DNA from: Victivallales bacterium
GTDB lineage: Bacteria; Verrucomicrobiota; Lentisphaeria; Oligosphaerales; Oligosphaeraceae
NCBI GenBank assembly: GCA_017535315.1
Contig: JAFXUD010000064.1
Span: 1 to 64,000 of the forward strand
Reading direction: 5' to 3'
DNA length: 64,000 bases
The stretch's first letter is position 1, and every line of letters starts with the position of its first letter. This document shows positions 48,998 through 59,400 of the stretch, piece after piece. Below the pieces are notes generated by a model, which searched no databases, was not told the origin of the DNA, and was given only the letters and a program-made list of their open reading frames with translations. Position numbers and translations under genes: made by a program.

Positions 48998-50056
48998 TTA
49001 CAAAAGGTCCATAACCTTCTCCGCCCAGTGTGACCATAGGTGTGCCTGGGCATGGCGTTTGCCTTGGAGGACAAGTTGCTTTGCCGCCTCAGGCTTTTCA
49101 AGAAGATGGAACATGATGTCGGCAAGCGTGGCAGCATTGCCTTTATCGAAGGAAAGGCCGTTGCCGCCAGTTGCCTCCATGATGGCGGGGTGGCTGCTGT
49201 GGATGACGGGAACCCCCGCTGCCATCGCCTCCAGAACAGGCAAACCGAATCCCTCTACTATGGAGGGGAAGACAAAAGCGGTTGCATGTTGGTGCAATGC
49301 GGGAAGTTGTTCAGCAGGAACCCTGCCTAGAACATGAATTCTTTCAGGGAATCTGCTTTTCAGGTCGGCAATCTGTCGAGTTATGGTTGCACTTTTCCAT
49401 GCAACACGCCCCGCAAGCACTAGATTGGCATTACATTTGTCTGCAATGAGCCCGAAAGCGTCAAGCAGGGTTGGTAGCCCCTTTTTGGGTTCCAGGTTGC
49501 CGACGAAAAAGAAGTAGGGTGCATCTGGAAGCGTGGTTAGGCGTGGGGCAGGGGCTGCGAAGAAATCGTAGTCAACCCCCAGATTGACCACGTGCGTTTT
49601 GGCGGTGACTTCAGGAAAACGCGTTGTCAGCCGTTCGGCCACATATTGAGTTGAGACGACAATTATGTCCGCCCGATGAATACTGCTTGGAAGAAGCATT
49701 CGCATATGGAGGATATTTAGGTTTGAGCACAGTTCAGGATAGTCCAGTGCGATGATGTCATGCACATGCAGGATGACGGGACATTTGCAGCGGAGTGGGC
49801 AGGTGTAGGCCAGGGAGAGCAGGGCGGTTGCATCCAGTTGCCTGGTGATTCGTGGAAGCACAGTCTGTTGCCACAGGATGCGCCCAAGGGTGTTTCGTGC
49901 CCAGGCAGGCTGCGGCGTGAAGCCCTCTGCCGTTCCGAAGACAAGAGAGCCTGGCGCAAGGGCGGAAACCGCCTTTGCCTCCTGCATTGCCGCTAGTTGT
50001 ACCCCCGAATAGGGAGGTTTGGAGACAGTTGCATCTATGACAAATGTTCTAGTCAT
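48998..50056 (-). CDS. GT4 family glycosyltransferase
   Basis: The 352-residue GT-B-fold enzyme has the family core FFVGNLEPKKGLPTLLDAF near residue 190 and the nucleotide-sugar binding E-x7-E motif in PSIVEGFGLPVLEAMAAGVPVI near residue 270. No membrane segment is present, so it is cytoplasmic or peripheral and probably adds a sugar to a surface polysaccharide or lipid-linked glycan. Acceptor and donor cannot be told. It is the first gene of a two-gene unit with the GHL10 protein. Confidence 0.93.
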   Translation of the reverse strand: MTRTFVIDATVSKPPYSGVQLAAMQEAKAVSALAPGSLVFGTAEGFTPQPAWARNTLGRILWQQTVLPRITRQLDATALLSLAYTCPLRCKCPVILHVHDIIALDYPELCSNLNILHMRMLLPSSIHRADIIVVSTQYVAERLTTRFPEVTAKTHVVNLGVDYDFFAAPAPRLTTLPDAPYFFFVGNLEPKKGLPTLLDAFGLIADKCNANLVLAGRVAWKSATITRQIADLKSRFPERIHVLGRVPAEQLPALHQHATAFVFPSIVEGFGLPVLEAMAAGVPVIHSSHPAIMEATGGNGLSFDKGNAATLADIMFHLLEKPEAAKQLVLQGKRHAQAHLWSHWAEKVMDLL

Positions 50057-50174
50057 TAATTATTTAAATTAACTCTTGAAATAATCCCCATTTACAACTC
50101 CACCTAAAAATATATATTTAAATGTTGATTTTTCAACGGTGAGTATCAATGAGGTATATGATGTCGGAAATAAA

Positions 50175-50416
50175 GGGAAACTATATACTTGAGTTTTCTG
50201 ATGAAATGATCCCTCATTGGTCGATAGCTAGGATGCGCCTTGCCGCTTCGCTACGCTACGCGGCAAGGCGCACGGGGGCAGGGGTGGGCATCTGACCGTG
50301 GGTTTCGCTTCGCCGCTGTCGCGGCCTCGCTCCACCCACGGCTATGCTCTTGCCGCCGCTTACGCGGCTCTTCTCTGTGGGTAAAGTCCAATCGGCAACT
50401 AAAGTATATAATTTCC
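50175..50416 (-). mobile_element. Inverted-repeat element, copy 4 (242 bp, inverted orientation)
   Basis: The interior matches copies 2 and 3 when read on the minus strand, including gccgattg, gagccgcgtaagcgg and gggtttcgcttcgccgctgtcg. The ends are decayed: GGGAAACTATATACTT at the left and AAGTATATAATTTCC at the right. It lies in the divergent gap between the glycosyltransferase and DUF6785-like genes (50057-50533), which otherwise holds no gene. Confidence 0.8.
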
Positions 50417-50533
50417 AAATATAGAACTCCAAAGAACTCCAAAAAGAATCCCAAACCTGTTTGAAATTTGCGCAATATTATATTAATGTAAAATTGGATT
50501 ATTATAGCTGTAATCAAGAACAAGGAAAGAGTG

Positions 50534-52615
50534 ATGACATTCAAGGCATTTATCATAGGCATCATCGCCGCGATTCTCATTGCGTCGTTCGGGTATGTGA
50601 ACGACTGGCTGCTGGATTTGGAGCGTTTCAACAGCGGGCATCTGATTCCGATTGTGGTGGTCGGGCCGTTGCTGCTTTTCAGCGGAACCATCAACTGCCT
50701 CCTGCATAGATACTGCCCGAAACTTGCCTTCAAAGGGACGGAACTGGCGGTGATTTTCTTCCTCGCAAGCACTGCGTGCAGCATCACGGGACGCAACCTA
50801 ATGGAGCATCTGCCTCATGTGATGGTCATGCCGCACCACTGGTATCAGGTGACACCTGGTTGGCGCGCTCTTGAACTTGAGAAGTACTTCCCCAAAAACG
50901 GTCTTGTGGATCCCGAATACCGCGAAGATGTCGTCAGTGGCTTCGTGAACGGCGTGGGGCGTACGGAGGACTTGCAACTCGGTTTGATAGAGCGGAACAA
51001 AGTCCGTTTTGAACGTGTGCCGTGGGGGGCATGGCTGCCGCCCATCAAGCTGTGGGTGCCCATCGCGCTGCTTTCCGCGCTCTGCTTTGCGTGCCTTTCG
51101 CTGATAGTTCATCGGCAGTGGTCTGAACATGAGCATCTTCCCTATCCCATAGCCGATTTCATCTCCTCCTTCATGGTGCCTGGCAAGAAGTCGGGCATCC
51201 CTGAAATCTTCTCGAAGAAGATGTTCTGGATAGGGCTTCTGACAGTCCTTATTATCCGTGTGAACAACGGGTTATGCAACTGGTTCCCCGAGTATCTTAT
51301 TCCCGTGAAACTCATCCACAACTTCATGCCCTTCTCCAAGGTGTTTCCCTCTGTTTTGAAGGCTCCGATGGGGGCGGGCATCTTCCGCATCGAGATTTTC
51401 CCGCTGGTCATCGCGTTCGCGTTCATGCTGAGCACGGAGGTCTCCTTGACGCTGGGCCTTTCCCAGATACTCTCCTGCCTGGTGACGATTCCGCTGGTCA
51501 GCATCGGTGTCGATATGACCTGCAACCTGAGCGGAATGGGATTGCATGGTTGGCAGCGTGCCGCCAGTTATGTTGCATTTGGCGGCATCCTGCTTTATAC
51601 GGGGCGCAACTACTATTGGTCGGTTGTGCGTCGCTCCGTGCTGGACTGGAAGGGACAGGACGACGGAAACGGAGTCGATTACAGTTCTGTCTGGGCATTC
51701 CGTGTCTTTATTATTGCCATGATTGCATGGATAGCCCTGGTGGTATGCACGGTTGGTCTGCCGCTGCCCTTTGCCGCCTTGACCTTCTTCCTGGGTGCGC
51801 TGGCGGCCATCGTGGTGGGGCGCATCGGTGCGGAGACGGGGCTGTTTTTTATTCACACCCGCTGGCAGCCATACGCCTTCATGATTGCGATGCTGGGGGG
51901 GACGTTCATGAATCCATCAGTCCTGATAGCAACCACGATGGTCTGCTTTGTGCTTTCCATTGATCAGAGCCAGGGCTATCTGCCCTATCTGATGAATGCG
52001 CTGAAAGTGAGTGACCGCCTGAAGTTGTCGAACGCGAAGATGACGACCGTCTCCTATGTCACCTGCGGAGCCAGCATCTTCACCGCCTTACTTGTCTCAC
52101 TGGTGATGACCTACGACCGCGGCACGCCTAAACAGTGCCTGTGGTCTTGGGGGGAACTGGCGAAGATTTGCTTTGTGGGAAGCGAACCCGAAGTGCTTCA
52201 ACTCAAGTCTGTCGATACGCTTGAGATGGCGGAGAAAACCCCTTGGTACCGAAAACTCTCAACGATTCACAGCAAAAAGTATTTCTGGCACGCGGTTGTC
52301 TTTGGCATTGCAGGGGTTCTTCTCTTTAGTTTTCTGAGACTGCGTTACACGTGGTGGCCGCTGCATCCCGTGCTTTTCCTGGTCTGGGTGACCTGGCCGA
52401 TGCATATTCTGGCCAGTTCGTTCCTGATGGGATGGCTTGTGAAGAAGTTGACTATCCGTGTGGGAGGCTTCGCCATGGTGCAGAGATTGAAGTCGTTCAT
52501 GTTTGGAGTGGTGGGTGGCGAAATACTGGGGGCCGTCGTCTTCATGATTGTCGGCGCCATCTACTTCCTAGTGACTGACAAGCCTCCTGTGGCATACCGC
52601 TATTTCCCCAGATGA
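50534..52615 (+). CDS. DUF6785-like OPT-type permease
   Basis: The 693-residue protein has about fourteen membrane segments. FERVPWGAWLPPIKLWVPIALL near residue 157 and QWSEHEHLPYPIADFISSFM near residue 196 resemble the uncharacterised permease-like proteins common in Planctomycetota, Verrucomicrobiota and Lentisphaerota that are labelled DUF6784/DUF6785. LNGVG-like pairs of glycines and PYP motifs suggest kinship with OPT transporters. I chose the ATG at 50534 with AAGGAAAGAGTG upstream over an adjacent GTG. The substrate is unknown, but these proteins often sit among sugar-degradation genes, as here. Confidence 0.75.
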   Translation: MTFKAFIIGIIAAILIASFGYVNDWLLDLERFNSGHLIPIVVVGPLLLFSGTINCLLHRYCPKLAFKGTELAVIFFLASTACSITGRNLMEHLPHVMVMPHHWYQVTPGWRALELEKYFPKNGLVDPEYREDVVSGFVNGVGRTEDLQLGLIERNKVRFERVPWGAWLPPIKLWVPIALLSALCFACLSLIVHRQWSEHEHLPYPIADFISSFMVPGKKSGIPEIFSKKMFWIGLLTVLIIRVNNGLCNWFPEYLIPVKLIHNFMPFSKVFPSVLKAPMGAGIFRIEIFPLVIAFAFMLSTEVSLTLGLSQILSCLVTIPLVSIGVDMTCNLSGMGLHGWQRAASYVAFGGILLYTGRNYYWSVVRRSVLDWKGQDDGNGVDYSSVWAFRVFIIAMIAWIALVVCTVGLPLPFAALTFFLGALAAIVVGRIGAETGLFFIHTRWQPYAFMIAMLGGTFMNPSVLIATTMVCFVLSIDQSQGYLPYLMNALKVSDRLKLSNAKMTTVSYVTCGASIFTALLVSLVMTYDRGTPKQCLWSWGELAKICFVGSEPEVLQLKSVDTLEMAEKTPWYRKLSTIHSKKYFWHAVVFGIAGVLLFSFLRLRYTWWPLHPVLFLVWVTWPMHILASSFLMGWLVKKLTIRVGGFAMVQRLKSFMFGVVGGEILGAVVFMIVGAIYFLVTDKPPVAYRYFPR

Positions 52616-52667
52616 GGCAAAAGAATGACCAGGGGGATGCCCTGGTTTCAAGATATAAAAGGCAAAA

Positions 52668-55103
52668 ATGGCAAAGAGAAAAGAGAACCCGTTTACGAAT
52701 GTCAAGTTTTCGGAGAGCCTGGTAGTTGTACCGTCTCCTGATGAGAATGGGAGGCTTCATGTGCCCGTCATGATGGGGTTGAGGCAACCTGTTTTTCCTG
52801 ACATGAGCATGGGAATGTCGGTGATTCCTTCAGATGCAAAGGCTGTCAAATATGCGCAGAAGCATTGCGACGGAATGGTGGTTATGATCCTGCGCAAGGA
52901 ACGACGGGAAGACGTGAACCCAAGCCGTCCCATGAGAACGGAGTATTACAGGACTGGCATTTTGGCTCATACTTCCATTGATGCAGAGGATGCGAATGGC
53001 TCCATGCGGGTTGTCTGCCACACGGTTCGTCGCGCGCGTGTGGAGAGCCTTTGCAATGAACATGGCTGCATCATGGCGGACGTCACTTTGCCGAAGGATG
53101 AGATGCCTGCAACGCCAGAGGAGGAGCAGGAGGTTTTCCTAAATGCCGCCTGTCTTCTGGATTTGATGAGGCAAGTGCTTGCCGCACGGGAGGCGTCAGC
53201 GGAGGACACGCAGAAGTATTTGGCCACCATGAATGACATTCCCATCCAGAAGTTGCCCGACTATGCCTGTTCCATGTTTCCAGCACCGCCAGACGACTTC
53301 CAGGCGATTGTTGAGACGCTGAATGTTCGCGAACGCCTGGAGAAGGCGCTTTTCTTGCTGAGACGCTTTCTTTACTATAATGAAATGCGCGACAAGATGA
53401 TGTCGAAGGTGACGAAGCGCATTGAGAAGAATCAGCGTGTCTTCATGCTCCAGGAACTTCTGCATGATGTGAAGCGTGAACTTGGGAACGATTTGGACAT
53501 CGGCGAGAACGACATTGAGAAGTTCGAGGAGATGCTGGAGGAGATTCGCCCTTATTTGAACCCAGAGGCCGAATCGCGCATCATGGAGGAGCTTGAAAAG
53601 CTGAAGCTCACCAACAGGCAGTCGCCTGACTACACCGTTTCCCGAAACTATCTTTCCTGGTTGATGGAGTTGCCATGGCATAACACCACCGAGGATATTT
53701 TGGATGTGGCAAAGGCGCGTGCCGTGCTGGATGGCGACCACTATGGGCTGGAGGACGTGAAAAAGCGTATCTTGGAGTTCATCGGGGTTTCCTCGCTGAA
53801 GAGCAGTGTGGGCGGGACGATTCTCTGCCTGATTGGACCGCCTGGCGTCGGCAAGACCTCGCTCGGGCGGAGCATAGCCACGGCGTTAGGACGGAAGTTC
53901 TTCCGTTTTTCGCTGGGCGGCATGCGGGATGAGGCGGAAATCAAGGGGCATCGCAGGACCTACATCGGGGCGCAGCCTGGCAAGGTGATTTCCGCCATGA
54001 AGGTGTGCGGCACCCTGAATCCTGTCATAATGCTGGATGAAATCGACAAGTTGGGTAGTTCCCATCAGGGAGACCCAGCCTCTGCCCTGCTGGAGGTGCT
54101 GGACCCTGAACAGAACATCTCCTTCCGCGACCACTTCTTGGACATTCCCTTTGACCTGTCCAAGGTTTTGTTCATCGCCACCGCCAATGTGCGGGACACG
54201 ATTCCCGCCCCGTTGCTTGACCGTATGGAGGTCATCAACCTTTCGGGATACATCATCGAGGAGAAACTGAACATCGCCAAACGTCATTTGATTCCGAAGT
54301 TGCTGCCCCGAAACGGCCTTGTCAAGGGAAATGTTTCATTTCCCGACGCTACTTTGCGCAGGATAATCGATGGCTATGCCCGTGATTCGGGGGTGCGTTC
54401 CCTGGAGAATGCTCTAGGGGCCTGTATGCGCAAGGTGGCAGTCCGCATTGCGGAGGGCAAGCAGCGGAAAGACGAACGACTGGTTGTGCGGAACGAACAG
54501 GTGAAGGAGTTTCTGGGCAAGCCAGTCTTTTACGACGACCCGCTGGTGAACCATCCGATTCCAGGCGTGGCGATGGGGCTGGCTTGGACGGCTGTCGGCG
54601 GCGCAACCCTGTACATTGAAGTCTTGCCTATCAATGGGACACCAGATTTGAAGATTACGGGGCAACTTGGTGATGTGATGAAGGAGTCAACGCAGATTGC
54701 GCTTTCACTGGTGGAACGTCAGGCAGGTGAATATGCCATTCCGCAGGATTTCTTCAAGAACAACAAACTGCACATTCATGTGCCAGCGGGGGCTACGCCG
54801 AAGGATGGACCATCGGCGGGCATCACCATCGCCAGCGCGTTGATCTCTGGCGCCAGCAATCGTGCGCTTCCACCCAATTGGGCGATGACGGGGGAACTGA
54901 CCCTGACGGGGCGCGTGCTTCCCGTAGGGGGCATCAAGGAGAAGATGATTGCCGCACGCCGTGCTGGCGTGAAGAATGTCATCCTCCCGAAGGAGAACGA
55001 GAGGGACTTTGAGGAGATACAGGAACGGGCACGGGCTGGCCTGACCCCGCACTATGTCTCCATGTACAATGAGGTTTACAATCTTCTTTTCTGTGGAAGG
55101 TAA
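52668..55103 (+). CDS. lon: ATP-dependent protease Lon
   Basis: The 811-residue protein has the N-terminal Lon domain (res about 15-215), helical linker (about 230-340), AAA+ domain with Walker A GPPGVGKTSL near residue 391 and FRFSLGGMRDEAEIKGHRRTY, and the C-terminal serine-lysine protease domain. The catalytic serine lies in PKDGPSAGIT near residue 708 and the catalytic lysine in GGIKEKMIAA near residue 751. It degrades misfolded and regulatory proteins in the cytoplasm. Length and order are normal. Confidence 0.97.
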   Translation: MAKRKENPFTNVKFSESLVVVPSPDENGRLHVPVMMGLRQPVFPDMSMGMSVIPSDAKAVKYAQKHCDGMVVMILRKERREDVNPSRPMRTEYYRTGILAHTSIDAEDANGSMRVVCHTVRRARVESLCNEHGCIMADVTLPKDEMPATPEEEQEVFLNAACLLDLMRQVLAAREASAEDTQKYLATMNDIPIQKLPDYACSMFPAPPDDFQAIVETLNVRERLEKALFLLRRFLYYNEMRDKMMSKVTKRIEKNQRVFMLQELLHDVKRELGNDLDIGENDIEKFEEMLEEIRPYLNPEAESRIMEELEKLKLTNRQSPDYTVSRNYLSWLMELPWHNTTEDILDVAKARAVLDGDHYGLEDVKKRILEFIGVSSLKSSVGGTILCLIGPPGVGKTSLGRSIATALGRKFFRFSLGGMRDEAEIKGHRRTYIGAQPGKVISAMKVCGTLNPVIMLDEIDKLGSSHQGDPASALLEVLDPEQNISFRDHFLDIPFDLSKVLFIATANVRDTIPAPLLDRMEVINLSGYIIEEKLNIAKRHLIPKLLPRNGLVKGNVSFPDATLRRIIDGYARDSGVRSLENALGACMRKVAVRIAEGKQRKDERLVVRNEQVKEFLGKPVFYDDPLVNHPIPGVAMGLAWTAVGGATLYIEVLPINGTPDLKITGQLGDVMKESTQIALSLVERQAGEYAIPQDFFKNNKLHIHVPAGATPKDGPSAGITIASALISGASNRALPPNWAMTGELTLTGRVLPVGGIKEKMIAARRAGVKNVILPKENERDFEEIQERARAGLTPHYVSMYNEVYNLLFCGR

Positions 55104-55117
55104 AGCCAAACTCTTGC

Positions 55118-55162
55118 ATCTAGGAAATGTAGTAAATCTAGTTAATCTAGTTAATCTAGCAA
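55118..55162. repeat. CTAG-type array with exact 9-bp period, downstream of lon
   Basis: CTAG occurs at 55120, 55138, 55147 and 55156 with GTAG at 55129, giving a strict 9-bp grid of units TCTAGTTAA, TCTAGTTAA, TCTAGCAAA and similar. It lies 15 nt after the lon stop and before the next start. Confidence 0.8.
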
Positions 55163-55182
55163 AGACAACATAGGAAAAGACA

Positions 55183-56355
55183 ATGCGCAATGGTCAATTG
55201 GTTTCGGCGCAGATAGGCTGCGGCAAGTTTGCCTACTCCCAGGATCTGCCCAATATGTGTGAACATCCCGATGTAATTCTCAAGTGGGCGTGCGATGTGA
55301 AGAAGGAAAGCGCGCAGGAGGCGAAGGAGGCGTTCAACCTTGAGGCTGCCACGGATGACTTCCTGGAGGTCATGGCGGACCCCGAGGTGGATTTCGTGAA
55401 GGTGGCGACTTCGCATGATGTGCATCTGCCCATCATCGAGGCGGCTGCGAAAGCGGGAAAGCATGTCTTCTGTGAGAAGCCGATGGCGATGCGCGACACG
55501 GAGGCCTACGCGATCATGCGCGCAGTCAAGCGCGGCGGAATCAAGTTGTGCGTCGATTTGAACCGCCGCATGTCGCCTGCTCTTCAAAGCCTTCGGAAGC
55601 AGTACCTGGCCCACCGTGCCAACCCGAAGCACCAGCCGTGGCAGTACATTGAGACCGTCCGTGAGCCGCTTCCCGAGGAGAGGCGTTCGCAGTTGCTCAT
55701 CCGCATACAGGACGAGAGCAGTTCGTATGGCATGGTGCATTTGGATCCCGTCAAAGGCGGCGGGCTGATTATCGGAGAGAGCGTGCATTGGCTTGATCTG
55801 GGGTGCTGGTTCTTTGCACCGCAGTTGCCCGTTGAAATAACTGCCTGGGGAAGTTCACGGCTTTCGCACGGCATCAATGTGCTTTTCAGCGGTGGTGACA
55901 ATCTCACCCTTGTCTTCAGTTGCGCGGGGACATTCTGCTACCCGAAAGAGTTGTTCGAGGTGACAACGGAGGCGGCTCTCCTCCAAAGCCGTTTCTTCGT
56001 GGAGAACAACTACTATGGCATTCCTGGTGCGAAGGACGAAACCTTCAAACTACAGGACGACCCTTATCCAGAACTGGGCGACGGCTTTGACGCCTATATG
56101 CGCAAGTTCGACCGTAGGACACAGGGGGCGGGAAACCTGAAGGAGATTGAAAATTCGCGTCCCTTCAGGGTTGACAAGGGACATCGGAACATGCTTAACT
56201 CCTTCGTCAGGTGCATCCTTGACAACACGCCATCACCCTGTGACGAGATGGCAGGCTTCCGTTCGACCTATCTTTCACAACTGGCCATCCAGGCCATCCA
56301 TACGCACCAGACGCTGCCTGTGCCAATCGAGGTCGTTACTCCGAACTTGGTGTGA
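55183..56355 (+). CDS. Gfo/Idh/MocA family oxidoreductase
   Basis: The 390-residue protein has a Rossmann NAD(P) motif near residue 10 (QIGCGKFA), the conserved EKP motif in CEKPMAM near residue 97, and a C-terminal alpha/beta domain with histidine-rich stretch GESVHWLDLGCWF near residue 195. The family oxidises or reduces sugars, inositol or related ring compounds with NAD(P). The substrate is unknown. It starts 79 nt after lon and lies just before the DUF4838 and GH16 genes, so a role in sugar breakdown is plausible. Confidence 0.9.
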   Translation: MRNGQLVSAQIGCGKFAYSQDLPNMCEHPDVILKWACDVKKESAQEAKEAFNLEAATDDFLEVMADPEVDFVKVATSHDVHLPIIEAAAKAGKHVFCEKPMAMRDTEAYAIMRAVKRGGIKLCVDLNRRMSPALQSLRKQYLAHRANPKHQPWQYIETVREPLPEERRSQLLIRIQDESSSYGMVHLDPVKGGGLIIGESVHWLDLGCWFFAPQLPVEITAWGSSRLSHGINVLFSGGDNLTLVFSCAGTFCYPKELFEVTTEAALLQSRFFVENNYYGIPGAKDETFKLQDDPYPELGDGFDAYMRKFDRRTQGAGNLKEIENSRPFRVDKGHRNMLNSFVRCILDNTPSPCDEMAGFRSTYLSQLAIQAIHTHQTLPVPIEVVTPNLV

Positions 56356-56441
56356 CCTGGGGCTTTGCGTTTGGCGAGTGTTCCTGTTTTGGGGTGGAAA
56401 TCTTCAACAAAACAACAATTCGACGTTATTAAGTTATCGTG

Positions 56442-59400
56442 ATGAAAAAGAACTTTTGGCTTTTTGCGCTATTGCTTGCCTGCATGGCTTTCGGATTGGA
56501 TCTGGTCAAAGACGGAAAGCCGTGTGCCGAGATAATTGTCGAGAGTGGGGCGAACAGCGGGGTGGTTCTTGCTGCGAAGGATTTGCAATACCACTTGGAG
56601 AGGATGTCTGGGGCGAAACTGGAACTATTGAACGAGCCAAGTGGGAAAGAGTTGAACAGAGTTTTTGTTGGCGAGAGCAGATTCACAAGGAAACTGGGTT
56701 ACACGCTTCCTGAATTTGGCAATTCGGGCTATGACATTCTTGTGAAGGGGAACTATGCAATCCTGAATGGGCCGAGCATGTTTTTTCCCGAAGAGAAGAA
56801 ATGGACGCTGGAGGAATTCCAGAAGTTCATGGGCGAAAAATACAGCATGAGGCTGTTCACCTCTGGCAACAGCAACGGATACAACACGGCGCTGGGCATA
56901 TCAATAGGCGACGATGTCGGCCCGATGCACGCGGTCAGTGCCTTCCTTGAGGAATTGGGCGTGCGCTTCTATGCGCCTGGAGAGGATGGTACAATCATTC
57001 CAAAACGGAACGACATAGCCGTCCAGACGGGCAGGCGAATACGCGAGGCGGCCTTCGGGCGCCGCGAATACTATTTTGGCAAGCCGATGCGGGAGCGTGC
57101 GGAGGGGATGCTGTGGCTGAAGCGGCTGAAATGCGGCAACCGCATTCCAATTGTCTGCAATCACACGTTGCCGTCGCTTATCAAGGACCCTGAAAATCGT
57201 GTGCGGCATCCATCGTGGTATGCAGAGGAATCCCCTGGAAAACTTTTCCCTGGTTTTCAGGATCAGGGTGGCGTGCCCCGTTATACGGATCCCGATTTTC
57301 AGCGAGCCTGTATCGAATGGGCACGAAAACTCTTTGACACCTACCCGAATCTCAAGCAGGTGACGCTCGGCGCACCAGAGGACAATGGCGACCCATACGA
57401 CTGGCGCGACCGCGAAATATACCAGAAGCCTGGCATGAGCCACAAGCAGGCGTATGCCAACATGATGTATGATTTTCATGCGGCGGTTGCACGTGGCATA
57501 AAGAAGACGCATCCTGACAAGGATGTAATCTGGTGGTGCCTCTACAACAACTGCATCCCGACCAATATAGACTACAGCACGCATCCTGATAATCTGGTGT
57601 GTCGCGTGGAGGCCATTCCGCCATCATACTATGTGCAGGAGAGGCGCTGCAATGAGTTTTTCAGTTCCATACAGAAGATGTTCGAGGCTTTCAGGCCAAG
57701 GGACAAATCGCAGCAGTGGGAGTGGTGGCTTGACTACAGTTACGACACTTCGCCCCGTTATCCAGAGTTCTTCATGCACCGCCTTCAGAAGATTCGTCAG
57801 GAGGAACGCAACTATTTCGATGGCTTCTTCATGGAGATCGCAAAGGATTCGAGAAGCAATCCGACTGGTTTGGGTGAAATGCCCATCAGTCATCTCATGA
57901 CATATATCAACAACAAGTTGATGTGGGACCCCGATTTGGACATGGAGGCATTGCTGGAGGAATACTATCGCCTTTGGTTTGGACCAGCCGCCGAAGAGAT
58001 GAGAGCCTTCCACGAATATGCGGAGGAGGTGTGGTGCCGCAGCGGCTCCCGTTCCGTCTCGGAGAAGGATGGCTTCCTCAAGCCTGCTGACATTCCGAAG
58101 TATTTCGAATTGCTTTCAATCGCAAAGAATCAAACTCATCCAGATTCAGTGTATTTCAGGCGTATCGACGAGATGGAGAAGGCCTATTCGGGTCTCAAGA
58201 CGCTTTTTGTGGACAGGACACCGCAGGGGGACTGGCTGGAGGCTGTCATCCTTCCAGCAGCAAGCGTTCCTGACGGAGATTTGTCCAAGTACCGCTCTCG
58301 CTGGATTGAACTGACCTGCGATGGTGAATCCCAAAACAGAACCGAGGTGGCGGTCGGCGTCACGGAAAACAGAAAATGGCTTTTCGTGGGATTCCGATGC
58401 CAGGAGGCCGATATGGAGGGGGTGGTGGCGAATACGAAGTTTTTCGATCGTCCCGCGCTTTTAAAGGATGACCATGTCCGAATTGACGTGAACACGCCTA
58501 CAAGGAACTGGTTCAGCGTTGCCGTGAATCCTGAAGGTGCCGTCTGGGACGAGTGCCGCGACCTTGACATCATCAACCGCGATGCCTTGGCGGTGCTTTG
58601 GACGCCTGGGACGCTGGTTCACGTTGAGAAAAAGGCCGACCGATGGGAGGTCGAGGTTGCCATACCGACAAAGGACTTCGGAAGGTATGGCCCTTCTGTC
58701 AGGGAACCTTGGGGAATCTCGTTCTCCCGTGTGCGGCCACACGGCGAGAACAGGCAGGTCTTTGGGCTGAAAGACGTCCAGGCATTGCCCTCAAGTTGGC
58801 GGCGTCTTTGGAAAAAGTCGCTAGACTGCGAAGGGCGGCCAGTCAATGAATTCGGCTTTGTTGTGCTGCCGCCTGACGTGAATCCGACGCAGTATGTCGT
58901 GAAACGGGCGGTCGGCGAGGTGGACATTGCTGCTGCCTGGAATTCCCCGTGCTGGAAGGATGTGCCTGCCGCAAAACTGGAGGCAAAGATGATTCACCCT
59001 GGCGACGCATACAACCATTTCCCTGACACGCAGGTCAAGTTGCAGTATGATTCGAAATACATATACGGGCTGTTCCAGGTGAATGACTGCTATGTTCAGG
59101 CATTGGCAACTATGGACCAGCAGCAGGTTTGCCTTGACAGTTGTGTGGAGTTCTACGTTCGCCCCGCTGGAACACCGCGGTATTTCAACTTCGAGTTCAA
59201 CTGCGGCGGCAAGATGCTGCTTTATGAAATTGAAGATATCAACCAGCGCAAATATACCAGGCTTCCCGTTGAAGAACTTGCGGAGATTGTTCGTTTCCAC
59301 ACGCTTCCTGAAATTGTCAACCCAGAGATTGATGAACCGACGGTCTGGCGGCTTGGCTTCAGGATACCGATAGATTTCTTTGTCCGACATATGCAGGTGG

